This document shows, piece after piece, positions 35,810-44,428 of a stretch of DNA of 64,000 nt. The translations under genes were made by a program, and so were the position numbers. Origin of the DNA: Flavobacterium sp. PMTSA4 (GTDB lineage Bacteria; Bacteroidota; Bacteroidia; Flavobacteriales; Flavobacteriaceae); NCBI RefSeq assembly GCF_032098525.1, contig NZ_CP134890.1:1674001-1738000 (forward strand). Direction: 5' to 3'. Positions within the stretch are counted from its first letter, which is position 1, and each line of letters starts with the position of its first letter. The notes below the pieces were generated by a model that saw only the letters and a program-made list of their open reading frames with translations, ran no database searches and was not told the DNA's origin.

Positions 35810-35827
35810 CATAAATTAATATTAAAA

Positions 35828-36502
35828 ATGGACTCAATTTTATCAAACATAAAGATTCAGGTTAATGAGAAAATCTTTGTAAAAGATCCAGAAACCTCAA
35901 CTCTTGGAAAAAAAATAATCCAAGAGAGTATTTTATTAATTAACGAAATAGGTTTTGAAGATTTTACTTTTAAAAAGCTTGGTGAACGAATTGGTTCAAA
36001 TGAAAGTTCTATTTACAGATACTTTGAAAGCAAACATAAATTGTTACTTTATCTTTCATCATGGTATTGGGGTTGGATGGAATATAGATTAGTTTTTTCA
36101 ACTAACAATATATCAAATCCATTTGAAAGACTAAAAAAAGCCATCTCTATTGTCACCGAAAAAGTAGAAGACGATTCAACTACTGCACATATTAATGAAT
36201 CTATATTAAACAAAATAATTATTGCAGAATTTACTAAAACACTTTTAACCAAAGAAGTTGACGAAGAAAACAAAGAAGGTTTCTTCTTGGTTTACAAAAG
36301 GGTTGTCAACAGATTAGTTGAGATGATTGAATTAGTAAATTCAGATTATTTGTTTGCAAAAAGTCTTTCATCTAGTATTGTTGAAGGTGCTTTACATCAA
36401 CATTTTCTAAAAGACCATCTAACTACGATAACAAATTGTAATCAAAAAACTAGTGTTACAGAATTTTACATTGATTTAATTGAAAAAACATTAAAAAAAT
36501 AA
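35828..36502 (+). CDS. TetR/AcrR-family transcriptional regulator
   Basis: A 224-residue protein with an N-terminal helix-turn-helix: IIQESILLINEIGFEDFTFKKLGERIGSNESSIYRYFESKHKLL fits the TetR pattern (about residues 30-73). The C-terminal ligand-binding domain is not similar to anything I recognise. ATG 35828 is chosen; the frame extends back to a TTG at 35807 inside the -7 box. It heads a four-gene operon with an ABC protein, an HlyD-type adaptor and a TolC-type channel, and probably represses it. Confidence 0.85.
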   Translation: MDSILSNIKIQVNEKIFVKDPETSTLGKKIIQESILLINEIGFEDFTFKKLGERIGSNESSIYRYFESKHKLLLYLSSWYWGWMEYRLVFSTNNISNPFERLKKAISIVTEKVEDDSTTAHINESILNKIIIAEFTKTLLTKEVDEENKEGFFLVYKRVVNRLVEMIELVNSDYLFAKSLSSSIVEGALHQHFLKDHLTTITNCNQKTSVTEFYIDLIEKTLKK

Positions 36503-36505
36503 TTT

Positions 36506-38173
36506 ATGGCTTTACCAGCTTCAAAAAGACTTCTAAATTTATTAAAACTAGACAAAAGAGATATTTCACAAATCTTCTTCTATGCAATTTTTTCTGGATT
36601 AGTAAGTTTGTCATTGCCGCTTGGAATACAGGCTATCATTAACTTCATCCAGTCAGGAAGAGTGAGCATTTCTTGGATAGTTTTGGTGTTTGTTGTTATT
36701 GTCGGTGTAGCACTTGTTGGAATTTTATCATTAATGCAACTTAGGATAACAGAAAATTTACAACAAAAACTTTTTGTGCGTTCTTCTTTTGAGTTTGGAT
36801 ACCGATTACCGAAAATTGAATTTGAAGAATTATACAATAAATATGCTCCTGAATTAGCCAATCGTTTTTTTGATACATTGACCATTCAAAAAGGAGTTTC
36901 AAAATTATTAATTGACTTTTCATCGGCATTACTACAAATTATATTTGGAATAATTTTGCTATCGCTATACCATCCATTTTTTATCTTTTTTGGAATATTT
37001 TTATTTGCACTTCTTTATTTTATTTTTAAATTTTCATATAACTTAGGACTATCCACTAGTCTGAAAGAATCAAAATACAAGTATAAAGTGGTGAGTTGGC
37101 TTCAAGAAATTGCCAGAAATAATTTTAGCTTCCGTAAAATCTCAAATTTTGACTTTGCATTGAGAAAGAACGATGAATTAGTAACTGAATACTTAAACTA
37201 TCGAGAAAAACACTTTGGAATTATTAAGCGACAATACATTCAATTAATTTCTTTCAAAATCATCATAACTGCTGGACTTTTATTGATTGGCGGTTATCTT
37301 GTTTTAAATCAAAAAATGAATATTGGTCAATTCGTTGCGGCAGAAATAATAATTTTATTAGTAATAAACTCAGTCGAAAAAATTATTATTGGTCTTGAAA
37401 CATTATACGACGTTTTGACATCTGTTGAAAAAATTGGTCAAATTACCGATTTGAAAATAGAAAAATCTGATGTAATAAATAGAGACTATTGTTATTCAAA
37501 CATAACACTTGAATGCGAAAATTTGAATTATCGTTTTCCAGATTCAAATGACTTAGTTTTAGAAAAAATAAATTTACAAATTTCTCCTTCTGAAAAAATT
37601 TTACTCAAAGGAAATAACGGTTCTGGAAAAACAACCTTAATCCGAATTCTCTGTGGTTTATTAAAACCTTCATCTGGTTCATTATTTATAAATGATGATA
37701 CTTACCAAAAAATTGATCTGGAACAATATCGTTCGCAAATAGGAACAATTATAATCGGTGAAACTCCATTTGAAGGAACAGTTTTAGAAAACATAACCTT
37801 CAATAACCCCTCAATTTCTCAAGAAAACATCAAATGGGCAATTGAAAGTGTAAAACTTGGAGATTTCATCAAATCTTTACCTAAAGGATTAGAAACTAAA
37901 ATTTTTCCTGAAGGAAAACAACTTTCTTCTTCAAATTCACAAAAAATTCTATTAGCAAGAAACATAATCAACAAACCAAAAATATTGTTTTTAGAAGAAC
38001 CATTTGATAAAATGGACAATCAAGTTGCAGAAGAATTGATTGATTTTATTACCTCAAAAGAAAACAATTGGTCAATTCTAATAAGTTCTAAAAATCCTTA
38101 TTGGGAACAAAAATGCAATCGAATAATTACAATGAGTGAAGGAAAAATAATTAATGATATTAAAAAACAATAA
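36506..38173 (+). CDS. ABC transporter, fused membrane and ATPase domains, with degenerate ATPase motifs
   Basis: A 555-residue half-transporter: membrane domain (about residues 1-320) and nucleotide-binding domain (about 330-555). The membrane part has several helices, e.g. IVLVFVVIVGVALVGILSLM near 58. The Walker A loop GNNGSGKTT (369-377) is intact. The signature LSGGQ is replaced by LSSSN (473-477), the Walker B aspartate is Glu497 (ILFLEEP), the Q-loop position has no Gln, and the switch His seems to be Lys529. It would pair with itself, so both sites would be weak. Its partners suggest a type I-like exporter. Confidence 0.82.
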   Translation: MALPASKRLLNLLKLDKRDISQIFFYAIFSGLVSLSLPLGIQAIINFIQSGRVSISWIVLVFVVIVGVALVGILSLMQLRITENLQQKLFVRSSFEFGYRLPKIEFEELYNKYAPELANRFFDTLTIQKGVSKLLIDFSSALLQIIFGIILLSLYHPFFIFFGIFLFALLYFIFKFSYNLGLSTSLKESKYKYKVVSWLQEIARNNFSFRKISNFDFALRKNDELVTEYLNYREKHFGIIKRQYIQLISFKIIITAGLLLIGGYLVLNQKMNIGQFVAAEIIILLVINSVEKIIIGLETLYDVLTSVEKIGQITDLKIEKSDVINRDYCYSNITLECENLNYRFPDSNDLVLEKINLQISPSEKILLKGNNGSGKTTLIRILCGLLKPSSGSLFINDDTYQKIDLEQYRSQIGTIIIGETPFEGTVLENITFNNPSISQENIKWAIESVKLGDFIKSLPKGLETKIFPEGKQLSSSNSQKILLARNIINKPKILFLEEPFDKMDNQVAEELIDFITSKENNWSILISSKNPYWEQKCNRIITMSEGKIINDIKKQ

Positions 38174-38175
38174 CG

Positions 38176-39516
38176 ATGCTAAATCTATCCGAAAACAACA
38201 GTATTAGTAACGCGATTGAAAAATATCAAACCGTTAAAAATCTTAGCGAAAGACCGCATTATAAAATTTTAAACCGAATTATACTTTGGGTTTGTTTGCT
38301 TGGTGTGTTGATATTATTTCTTCCATGGACACAAAATATTTCAGGTGCAGGTGCAGTAACTACTTTAAAACCAAATCAAAGACCACAAACTGTCCAAACT
38401 GCCATTGCAGGACGAATTGAAAAATGGTTTGTAAAAGAAGGTGATTTTGTAAAACAAGGTGATACCATTTTGTTTATTTCTGAAATTAAGGAAGATTATC
38501 TAGACCCAAATTTGGTTCAAAACACAGAAAGTCAATTAAAAGCAAAAGAATTAGCCACAGAATCATATGGTGGAAAAGTAAAATCTTTATCTGCACAAAT
38601 TGAAGCCATTAGAAACGAAAAGAAATTAAAGTTAGAACAAGCTCAAAATAAGGTTAGGCAAGCCATTTTAAAAATTAAAAGTGATAGTATTGATTTAGTG
38701 GCCGTTAGAACTCAAATAAAAATTGCAACAACTCAATTTAATCGTTCATTAGCATTGAATAAAGAAGGTTTAAAACCAATGACTGATGTAGAAGAAAAAC
38801 GATTAAAACTACAAGAAGCTGAAGCTAAAATTATAACACAAGAAAACAAATTGATTACCAGCGAAAATGAATTAATTAATGCTAAAGTTGAAATTAATCG
38901 AATCATTGCAGAGTATAATGAAAAAGAATCAAAAGCTTCAAGTGATAAATATACAGCTTTGAGTAGTCAATATGACACTGAAGCACAAGTTAATAAACTT
39001 CAAAACCAATATAAAAATTACCAAATAAGAAATGGTATGTATTATATAAAAGCGCCACAAAGTGGTTACATAAACAGAGCTTTACAGTCTGGAATTGGAG
39101 AAACAATAAAAGAAGGAACTCAAATTGTGAGTATCATGCCAGCAGATTATGAAATTGCGGTAGAAACTTTTGTTGATCCTGTTGATTTACCATTAATTCA
39201 TAAAGGTGAAAAAGTGCGTGTTTGGTTTGATGGTTGGCCAACTATTGTGTTTTCGGGATGGCCAAATATGTCCTACGGAACTTTTGGAGGAAAAATTGTT
39301 GCCGTTGAGAACTTCATTAGTGATAATGGCAAATTCAGAGTATTAATTGCTCCAGATGAAACTGAAGCACCATGGCCAAAACAAGTAAGCATGGGTTCAG
39401 GTGCACAAACATTAGCATTACTTGATAATGTTCCGGTTTGGTTTGAAATATGGCGAACATTAAATGGATTTCCTCCTAATTATTATCAACCTAAATCTGA
39501 AAAAGCAAAAAAATAA
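38176..39516 (+). CDS. HlyD-type periplasmic adaptor (membrane fusion protein)
   Basis: A 446-residue protein with a membrane helix near residues 33-52 (IILWVCLLGVLILFLPW), a barrel-sandwich segment (VQTAIAGRIEKWFVKEGDFVKQGD, near 75), a long coiled coil (about 110-290, e.g. EAKIITQENKLITSENELI) and a closing lipoyl and beta-barrel part with IKAPQSGYINRALQSGIGE near 294. It links the inner-membrane ABC protein to the outer-membrane channel. Three bp separate it from the ABC gene, and its stop overlaps the TolC gene by 1 bp. Confidence 0.9.
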   Translation: MLNLSENNSISNAIEKYQTVKNLSERPHYKILNRIILWVCLLGVLILFLPWTQNISGAGAVTTLKPNQRPQTVQTAIAGRIEKWFVKEGDFVKQGDTILFISEIKEDYLDPNLVQNTESQLKAKELATESYGGKVKSLSAQIEAIRNEKKLKLEQAQNKVRQAILKIKSDSIDLVAVRTQIKIATTQFNRSLALNKEGLKPMTDVEEKRLKLQEAEAKIITQENKLITSENELINAKVEINRIIAEYNEKESKASSDKYTALSSQYDTEAQVNKLQNQYKNYQIRNGMYYIKAPQSGYINRALQSGIGETIKEGTQIVSIMPADYEIAVETFVDPVDLPLIHKGEKVRVWFDGWPTIVFSGWPNMSYGTFGGKIVAVENFISDNGKFRVLIAPDETEAPWPKQVSMGSGAQTLALLDNVPVWFEIWRTLNGFPPNYYQPKSEKAKK

Positions 39517-40901
39517 TGAGATTAATTTTTTCAATACTTTTTTTCATTGGTTTAAATGTTTTTGGACAAGAAAACCCATCAAAGGAATTCACATACAATG
39601 AATTTTTAGGTTATGTGAAAAAATACCATCCTTTGGTGAAAATTGCCAATTTAAATATTAGCGAAGCACAAGCTAATTTAATGATGTCTCGTGGTGGTTT
39701 TGACCCAAAAATTGAAGTAGATTTTGATCAAAAAAAATTCAAAGACAGCGAATATTATTCTATCCTTAATAGTAGTTTCAAAATTCCAACTTGGTATGGA
39801 ATTGAATTAAAAGCAGGTTTTGACAACAATGAAGGTATATATTTAAATCCAGAAAATACTGTTCCAAATCAAGGATTAACTTCAATTGGCGTTTCAATTC
39901 CTGTTGGACAAGGGTTATTTATTAATCAACGAATGGCTGATGTACGAAAAGCAAAAATTCAAATCAAACTTAGTCAAGCCGAACAACAACTTGAAGCCAT
40001 TAATGTATTGTATGAAGCATCAATTGCCTATTTTAATTGGAAAAGAAACTATAATGAAGTAAAGTTGTATGAAAATTATTTAACCAATGCTAAAGTTAGA
40101 TTCAAAGGAATAAAAATATCTATCGAACAAGGTGACAAACCCGCAATTGATAGTGTTGAAGCAGGAATCATTCTCAGAAATCGAGAGTTGAGTTTGGAGG
40201 ATTCAAATTTGAAATTAGCAAAATCAAAACTAGAATTATCGAATTTTTTGTGGTTGGAAAATAATATCCCATTAGAATTACAAGATGATTTAATTCCAGA
40301 AGACAAATTGGAATTTACCATTACTGAAACTTTACGCACTAATGATTTATTGCAAAATGTAAGTATTGAAAATCATCCAAAAATAAATGCTTGGCAAGCC
40401 AAAATTGACATGTTAAATATAGAAAGAAAACTCAAAGCAAACATGCTCTTGCCAAAATTAGATTTAGGATATTCCTATCTTTCTGAACCTAGTTATATTG
40501 ACAATTATCGATTTGAAGATTACAAAATTGGTGTAAATTTTTCATTTCCTTTATTCCTAAGAAAAGAACGAGGAAGTTTGAAACTAGCAAAATATAAAAT
40601 TCAAGATGCAGAATACAATTTAAGTTTAGAACGTTTACAATTGACCAATAAAATCAATGCGCAACAAACTGAAATTAACTCCTTAAATCGTCAAATTGAT
40701 ATTATTGAAAAATTAGTTGTTGATTATCAAACTATGTTAAGCTCTGAAGAACGATTGTTTAGTTTTGGAGAAAGTTCAATTTTCCTAATTAATTCAAGAG
40801 AAAACAATTTAGTAAGTAGTCAATTATCCAAAATAAATATTGAAAATAGATTCTTTGTTTCAAATGCAGAATTATTCAAAATCATGGCAAATCCTAACTA
40901 G
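39516..40901 (+). CDS. TolC-family outer-membrane efflux channel
   Basis: A 461-residue protein with a signal peptide (LFFIGLNVFGQEN) and two helical repeats of the outer-membrane efflux protein type: ANLNISEAQANLMMSRGG near residue 43 and the second copy near 290-340. A segment with GVSIPVGQGLFINQRMADVRKAKIQIKLSQAE near 130 is characteristic. It completes the TetR-ABC-HlyD-TolC operon and forms the exit channel. Its ATG overlaps the HlyD stop (TAATG). Confidence 0.88.
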   Translation: MRLIFSILFFIGLNVFGQENPSKEFTYNEFLGYVKKYHPLVKIANLNISEAQANLMMSRGGFDPKIEVDFDQKKFKDSEYYSILNSSFKIPTWYGIELKAGFDNNEGIYLNPENTVPNQGLTSIGVSIPVGQGLFINQRMADVRKAKIQIKLSQAEQQLEAINVLYEASIAYFNWKRNYNEVKLYENYLTNAKVRFKGIKISIEQGDKPAIDSVEAGIILRNRELSLEDSNLKLAKSKLELSNFLWLENNIPLELQDDLIPEDKLEFTITETLRTNDLLQNVSIENHPKINAWQAKIDMLNIERKLKANMLLPKLDLGYSYLSEPSYIDNYRFEDYKIGVNFSFPLFLRKERGSLKLAKYKIQDAEYNLSLERLQLTNKINAQQTEINSLNRQIDIIEKLVVDYQTMLSSEERLFSFGESSIFLINSRENNLVSSQLSKINIENRFFVSNAELFKIMANPN

Positions 40902-40917
40902 ATTATTTTAAAATAAC

Positions 40918-40925
40918 TACTTTTG
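40918..40925 (+). promoter_or_regulatory. -7 element of map
   Basis: TACTTTTG, 18 bp before the ATG at 40944. No clear -33. Confidence 0.5.
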
Positions 40926-40943
40926 CGCACTCAAATGTGATTT

Positions 40944-41762
40944 ATGATTATTCCAAAAACATCCGAAGAAATAGAATTGATGCGTCAAAGTGCTTTGCTA
41001 GTTTCTAAAACGCTTGGTATGATAGCTACCGAAATAAAAGAAGGTGTTACTACTTTAGCGCTAGATAAACTTGCTGAAGAATTTATCAAAGACCATAAAG
41101 CATTGCCAGGTTTTAAAGGTTTATATGGTTGTCCGTCTACACTTTTAACAAGCGTTAACGAACAAGTGGTTCATGGTTTACCAACCAATAGACCAATTGA
41201 AAATGGTGATGTTGTTTCAGTAGATTGTGGTGTTTTGATGAATGAGTTTTATGGTGACCATGCTTATACATTTGAAATTGGCGAAGTAAAGCCAGAGACA
41301 AAAAAATTACTTCAAGTAACCAAAGAAAGTTTGTACATAGGGATTCGTGAATTCAAAGCAGGAAATCGTGTAGAAGATGTTGGAAATGCTATTCAAAAAT
41401 ACACCGAAAGTTTTGGCTATGGTGTTGTTCGCGAATTAGTTGGACATGGATTAGGAAGAAAAATGCACGAAGCTCCAGAAATGCCAAACTATGGTAAACG
41501 TGGAAAAGGAAAACTATTTGTAGAAGGAATGGTTGTTGCCATTGAACCGATGATTAACATGGGAACAAAAAATATCAAAACACTTAAAGATGGTTGGACT
41601 ATTGTTACTCGTGATAATAAACCAAGTGCACATTTTGAACACAATGTAGCTTTGGTAAATGGAAAACCCGAACTGCTTTCAACTTTTCAATATATTTATG
41701 ATGCTTTGGGAATTGTTAGCGATGAAGAAGCTGAATTTAGAGCAAAACCTTTGGTTTTATAA
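40944..41762 (+). CDS. map: Map, type I methionine aminopeptidase
   Basis: The enzyme removes the initiator methionine from nascent proteins. The 272-residue protein has the pita-bread fold signatures: NEQVVHGLPTNR near residue 71, VSVDCGVLMNEFYGDHAYTF near 92 (two metal ligands), GHGLGRKMHEAPEMPNYG near 168 (His ligand) and EPMINMG near 201 and EHNVAL near 233 (Glu ligands). Its stop overlaps the start of the methyltransferase gene by 1 bp. Confidence 0.96.
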   Translation: MIIPKTSEEIELMRQSALLVSKTLGMIATEIKEGVTTLALDKLAEEFIKDHKALPGFKGLYGCPSTLLTSVNEQVVHGLPTNRPIENGDVVSVDCGVLMNEFYGDHAYTFEIGEVKPETKKLLQVTKESLYIGIREFKAGNRVEDVGNAIQKYTESFGYGVVRELVGHGLGRKMHEAPEMPNYGKRGKGKLFVEGMVVAIEPMINMGTKNIKTLKDGWTIVTRDNKPSAHFEHNVALVNGKPELLSTFQYIYDALGIVSDEEAEFRAKPLVL

Positions 41763-42532
41763 TGAAAAAAATATTCAAATTCTTTTTAAACGTAATTCCA
41801 AGACCAATTCTAATTAGGATTAGTATAGTGATACGTCCAATTTTAGCATTTTTATTAAAAGGAAATCGGTTTACAGATCCAATTGACGGGAAAAGTTTTA
41901 GAATGTTTTTGCCTTATGGTTACGGAAATCAACGAAACAATGTACTTTCACCTAGTACGCTTTCATTAGAAAGACATCGATTATTATGGTTATATCTTCA
42001 AAATGAAACTGATTTTTTTACAGCAACTGAAAAGAAAAAAGTACTTCATTTTGCTCCAGAACAAGAATTTTATAAACGTTTCAAAAAGCAAAAAAACATC
42101 GATTATACAACAACCGATTTACTTTCGCCTTTGGCAGATGTAAAAGCAGATATTTGTAATTTGCCGTTTAAAGACAATGAATTCGACATCATCTTTTGCA
42201 ATCATGTTTTAGAACATATTCCTGATGACACAAAAGCAATGCAAGAATTATATCGTGTGTTAAAACCAGGCGGAATGGGTGTTTTTCAAATTCCGCAAGA
42301 TTTGTCGAGAGAAAAAACTTTTGCTGACGACACAATAGTTGACCAAAAAGAGCGCGCAAAAATATTTGGACAATACGATCATGTTCGCGTTTATGGAAGA
42401 GATTATTTTAACAAACTAAGAAGCATTGGCTTTAAAGTTGTTGAAGAAGATTATACCTCAAAAATTTCTCCTGAATTAGTTGAAAAATACTGCTTAGCAA
42501 AAGGCGAAATTATTCCTGTTTGTTTTAAATAA
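41762..42532 (+). CDS. Class I SAM-dependent methyltransferase (Methyltransf_11 type)
   Basis: A 256-residue protein with an N-terminal hydrophobic stretch (VIPRPILIRISIVIRPILAFLL). The Rossmann SAM motif I is degenerate (VLHFAPEQEFY), but the later motifs are clear: ADICNLPFKDNEFDIIFCNHVLEHIPDD near residue 130 and ELYRVLKPGG near 163. The target is unknown. Its ATG overlaps the map stop (TAATG), so it is co-translated with map. Confidence 0.82.
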   Translation: MKKIFKFFLNVIPRPILIRISIVIRPILAFLLKGNRFTDPIDGKSFRMFLPYGYGNQRNNVLSPSTLSLERHRLLWLYLQNETDFFTATEKKKVLHFAPEQEFYKRFKKQKNIDYTTTDLLSPLADVKADICNLPFKDNEFDIIFCNHVLEHIPDDTKAMQELYRVLKPGGMGVFQIPQDLSREKTFADDTIVDQKERAKIFGQYDHVRVYGRDYFNKLRSIGFKVVEEDYTSKISPELVEKYCLAKGEIIPVCFK

Positions 42533-42597
42533 ATATTTTTTTGGCATAATTATAGTTTACTATTTTTAGTATCTTTACAAAACAAGATAGTCAACTT

Positions 42598-43848
42598 ATG
42601 ATAAAAAGAATTTTATTTCAAATCGCTTTTTTATTCACTTTTTTATTTGGTTTTTCTCAAGAAAAAGAAATTGCTCCACCTTATAACATTAAAACAGTAA
42701 CTTTTGTTCAAAATGGTCAAAATACAGTGCCTATTTTTTTATTAGGTGATTCATTTGAACTACAGTTTGACGACTTATTTGGTAACGAAGCAAATTATTA
42801 CTTTACCATAACACATTGTAATTATGATTGGAATCCTTCGCAATTAGTTAAAGCTGAATATCTAACTGGATTTGACGACCAACGAATTCAAGATTACACC
42901 AATTCGTTGACAACTTTACAATTATATTCTCATTATAAACTTTCTTTTCCAAATAGATTCACTAGTTTAAAAGTTAGCGGCAACTATATTATCAAAATTC
43001 TTGACGATGATAAAAATTTAGTTTTTTCAAAAAAATTCATTATTTATGAAGACTTGGTTTCTGTTCCACTTCAAGTAAAAAGAGCTAGAGATGTTTCTGT
43101 TTTTAATAAAAAACATAATCTTGAATTTTCAATTAAATCTGCAAATATTAATTTTCAAAGTCCATTGCAAAATGTAAAAGTAATGTTGATGCAAAATGGA
43201 AGATTTGACAATGCTATTAAAAACATTAAACCAATGTTTACTATTGGAAATGATTTGATTTATAAATATGATAAGGAAACACAATTTTGGGCAGGAAATG
43301 AGTTTTTATTTTTTGAAAACAAAGACATTCGTGCTGCCAACAACAATATAGCTTTTGTAGATTCAAATGGTGGAATTTATAATTCTCATTTATACACAAG
43401 CGAAGCTAGAGCCAACAAACCTTACACTTATTTTCCTGATTATAATGGAAATTTTATCATCAATAATATCGGCGCACAAAGAAATGAAATAGAAGCAGAT
43501 TATGCTTGGGTTTTCTTTAGCTTGTCAGCTCCAAATTATTTTGGCAAAAAATCAATCTACGTAAATGGAATGTTTAATAATTATGCTACCAATGATGAAA
43601 ACAAAATGGAGTATAATGAGAAAAAAGGCATTTATGAAAAAGCCATAATGATCAAACAAGGTTTCACCAATTTTCAATATGTGATTTCTGATGGAAATGG
43701 AAATATTGATAATGAAAATGCAATTGATGGAAATTTTCACCAAACAGAAAATAATTATTTAGTCTTGGTCTATTATAAAGAAAATAACCAACGATATGAC
43801 AGAATTATAGGAAGAGGAAGCGCTTCATCTGTAGACATAACTTACTAA
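42598..43848 (+). CDS. Type IX secretion plug protein (DUF5103)
   Basis: The T9SS translocon SprA is closed by a plug protein in resting form, and DUF5103 proteins are this plug. The 416-residue protein has a signal peptide (FLFGFSQEKE), then beta-rich repeats: FELQFDDLFGNEANYYFTI near residue 55, HCNYDWNPSQLVKAEYLTGFDD near 78, and a C-terminal YVNGMFNNYATND near 321. It is a single gene and may depend on its own promoter; the best -7 candidate is TATCTTTA at 42570-42577, with one mismatch. Confidence 0.85.
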   Translation: MIKRILFQIAFLFTFLFGFSQEKEIAPPYNIKTVTFVQNGQNTVPIFLLGDSFELQFDDLFGNEANYYFTITHCNYDWNPSQLVKAEYLTGFDDQRIQDYTNSLTTLQLYSHYKLSFPNRFTSLKVSGNYIIKILDDDKNLVFSKKFIIYEDLVSVPLQVKRARDVSVFNKKHNLEFSIKSANINFQSPLQNVKVMLMQNGRFDNAIKNIKPMFTIGNDLIYKYDKETQFWAGNEFLFFENKDIRAANNNIAFVDSNGGIYNSHLYTSEARANKPYTYFPDYNGNFIINNIGAQRNEIEADYAWVFFSLSAPNYFGKKSIYVNGMFNNYATNDENKMEYNEKKGIYEKAIMIKQGFTNFQYVISDGNGNIDNENAIDGNFHQTENNYLVLVYYKENNQRYDRIIGRGSASSVDITY

Positions 43849-43868
43849 AAATTAACACTAAATTGTTT

Positions 43869-43896
43869 TTGGAGCTATAAATTTTTATTATTTTTG
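43869..43896 (+). promoter_or_regulatory. apaG promoter
   Basis: TTG at 43869-43871, a 17 bp spacer and TATTTTTG at 43889-43896. The ATG at 43921 follows 25 bp later. Confidence 0.7.
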
Positions 43897-43920
43897 ACCT
43901 AAATTCATGAAAACCAATAG

Positions 43921-44307
43921 ATGGTTACACAAATAACAAGAGGTATTAAAATTTCAGTTACTACTAGTTTTGAAGGAACTTACTTCAAGAACTACAAAAT
44001 ACATTTTGCCTTTAGTTATGAAATAACTATCGAAAATCATAGTAAAGATTCTGTACAGTTAGTTTCTCGCCACTGGGAAATTTTTGACGCTTTGAATAAT
44101 TTAGAAATTGTTGATGGCGAAGGTGTAATTGGTAAAAAACCTGTTTTAAAACCTGGAGAAACTCACACTTATAACTCAGGCTGTCTACTTTCGTCGCCAT
44201 TTGGAGCTATGCGTGGACATTTTAATATGATTAACTTCACTTCTACTCGAAACTTTAGAGTAATTGTTCCAACATTTAAGTTAAGTGCTGGCTTTGCGCT
44301 CAATTAA
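43921..44307 (+). CDS. apaG: ApaG-family protein
   Basis: A 128-residue protein that covers the whole ApaG domain, an immunoglobulin-like fold. The segments YEITIENHSKDSVQLVSRHWEIFDA and GEGVIGKKPVLKPGETHTYNSGC are typical, as is MRGHFNM. ApaG is linked to cobalt and magnesium efflux phenotypes in enterobacteria, but its molecular role is unclear. It has a clear promoter and no operon partner. Confidence 0.93.
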   Translation: MVTQITRGIKISVTTSFEGTYFKNYKIHFAFSYEITIENHSKDSVQLVSRHWEIFDALNNLEIVDGEGVIGKKPVLKPGETHTYNSGCLLSSPFGAMRGHFNMINFTSTRNFRVIVPTFKLSAGFALN

Positions 44308-44348
44308 TTTTAGTAACTTTTATTACTGATAAACTAAAAATTCCTTTG

Positions 44349-44393
44349 TACTTTTGTATAAAATTTAATTATTCGTAATTTTTTGACGAATAA
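44349..44393 (+). promoter_or_regulatory. pruA promoter and leader hairpin
   Basis: A -7 element, TACTTTTG, lies at 44349-44356. Downstream, TTATTCGT (44369-44376) and ACGAATAA (44386-44393) form a perfect 8 bp inverted repeat around 9 nt, inside the 66 nt leader of pruA. It could be an operator or an RNA hairpin; nothing here decides. Confidence 0.45.
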
Positions 44394-44428
44394 ACAATAA
44401 TTTGTTTAACATTTAAAATTTATACATC

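Noticed and set aside
35807..35827. TTG-initiated extension of the TetR regulator
   Set aside because: It starts inside the -7 element; the ATG at 35828 fits the promoter.
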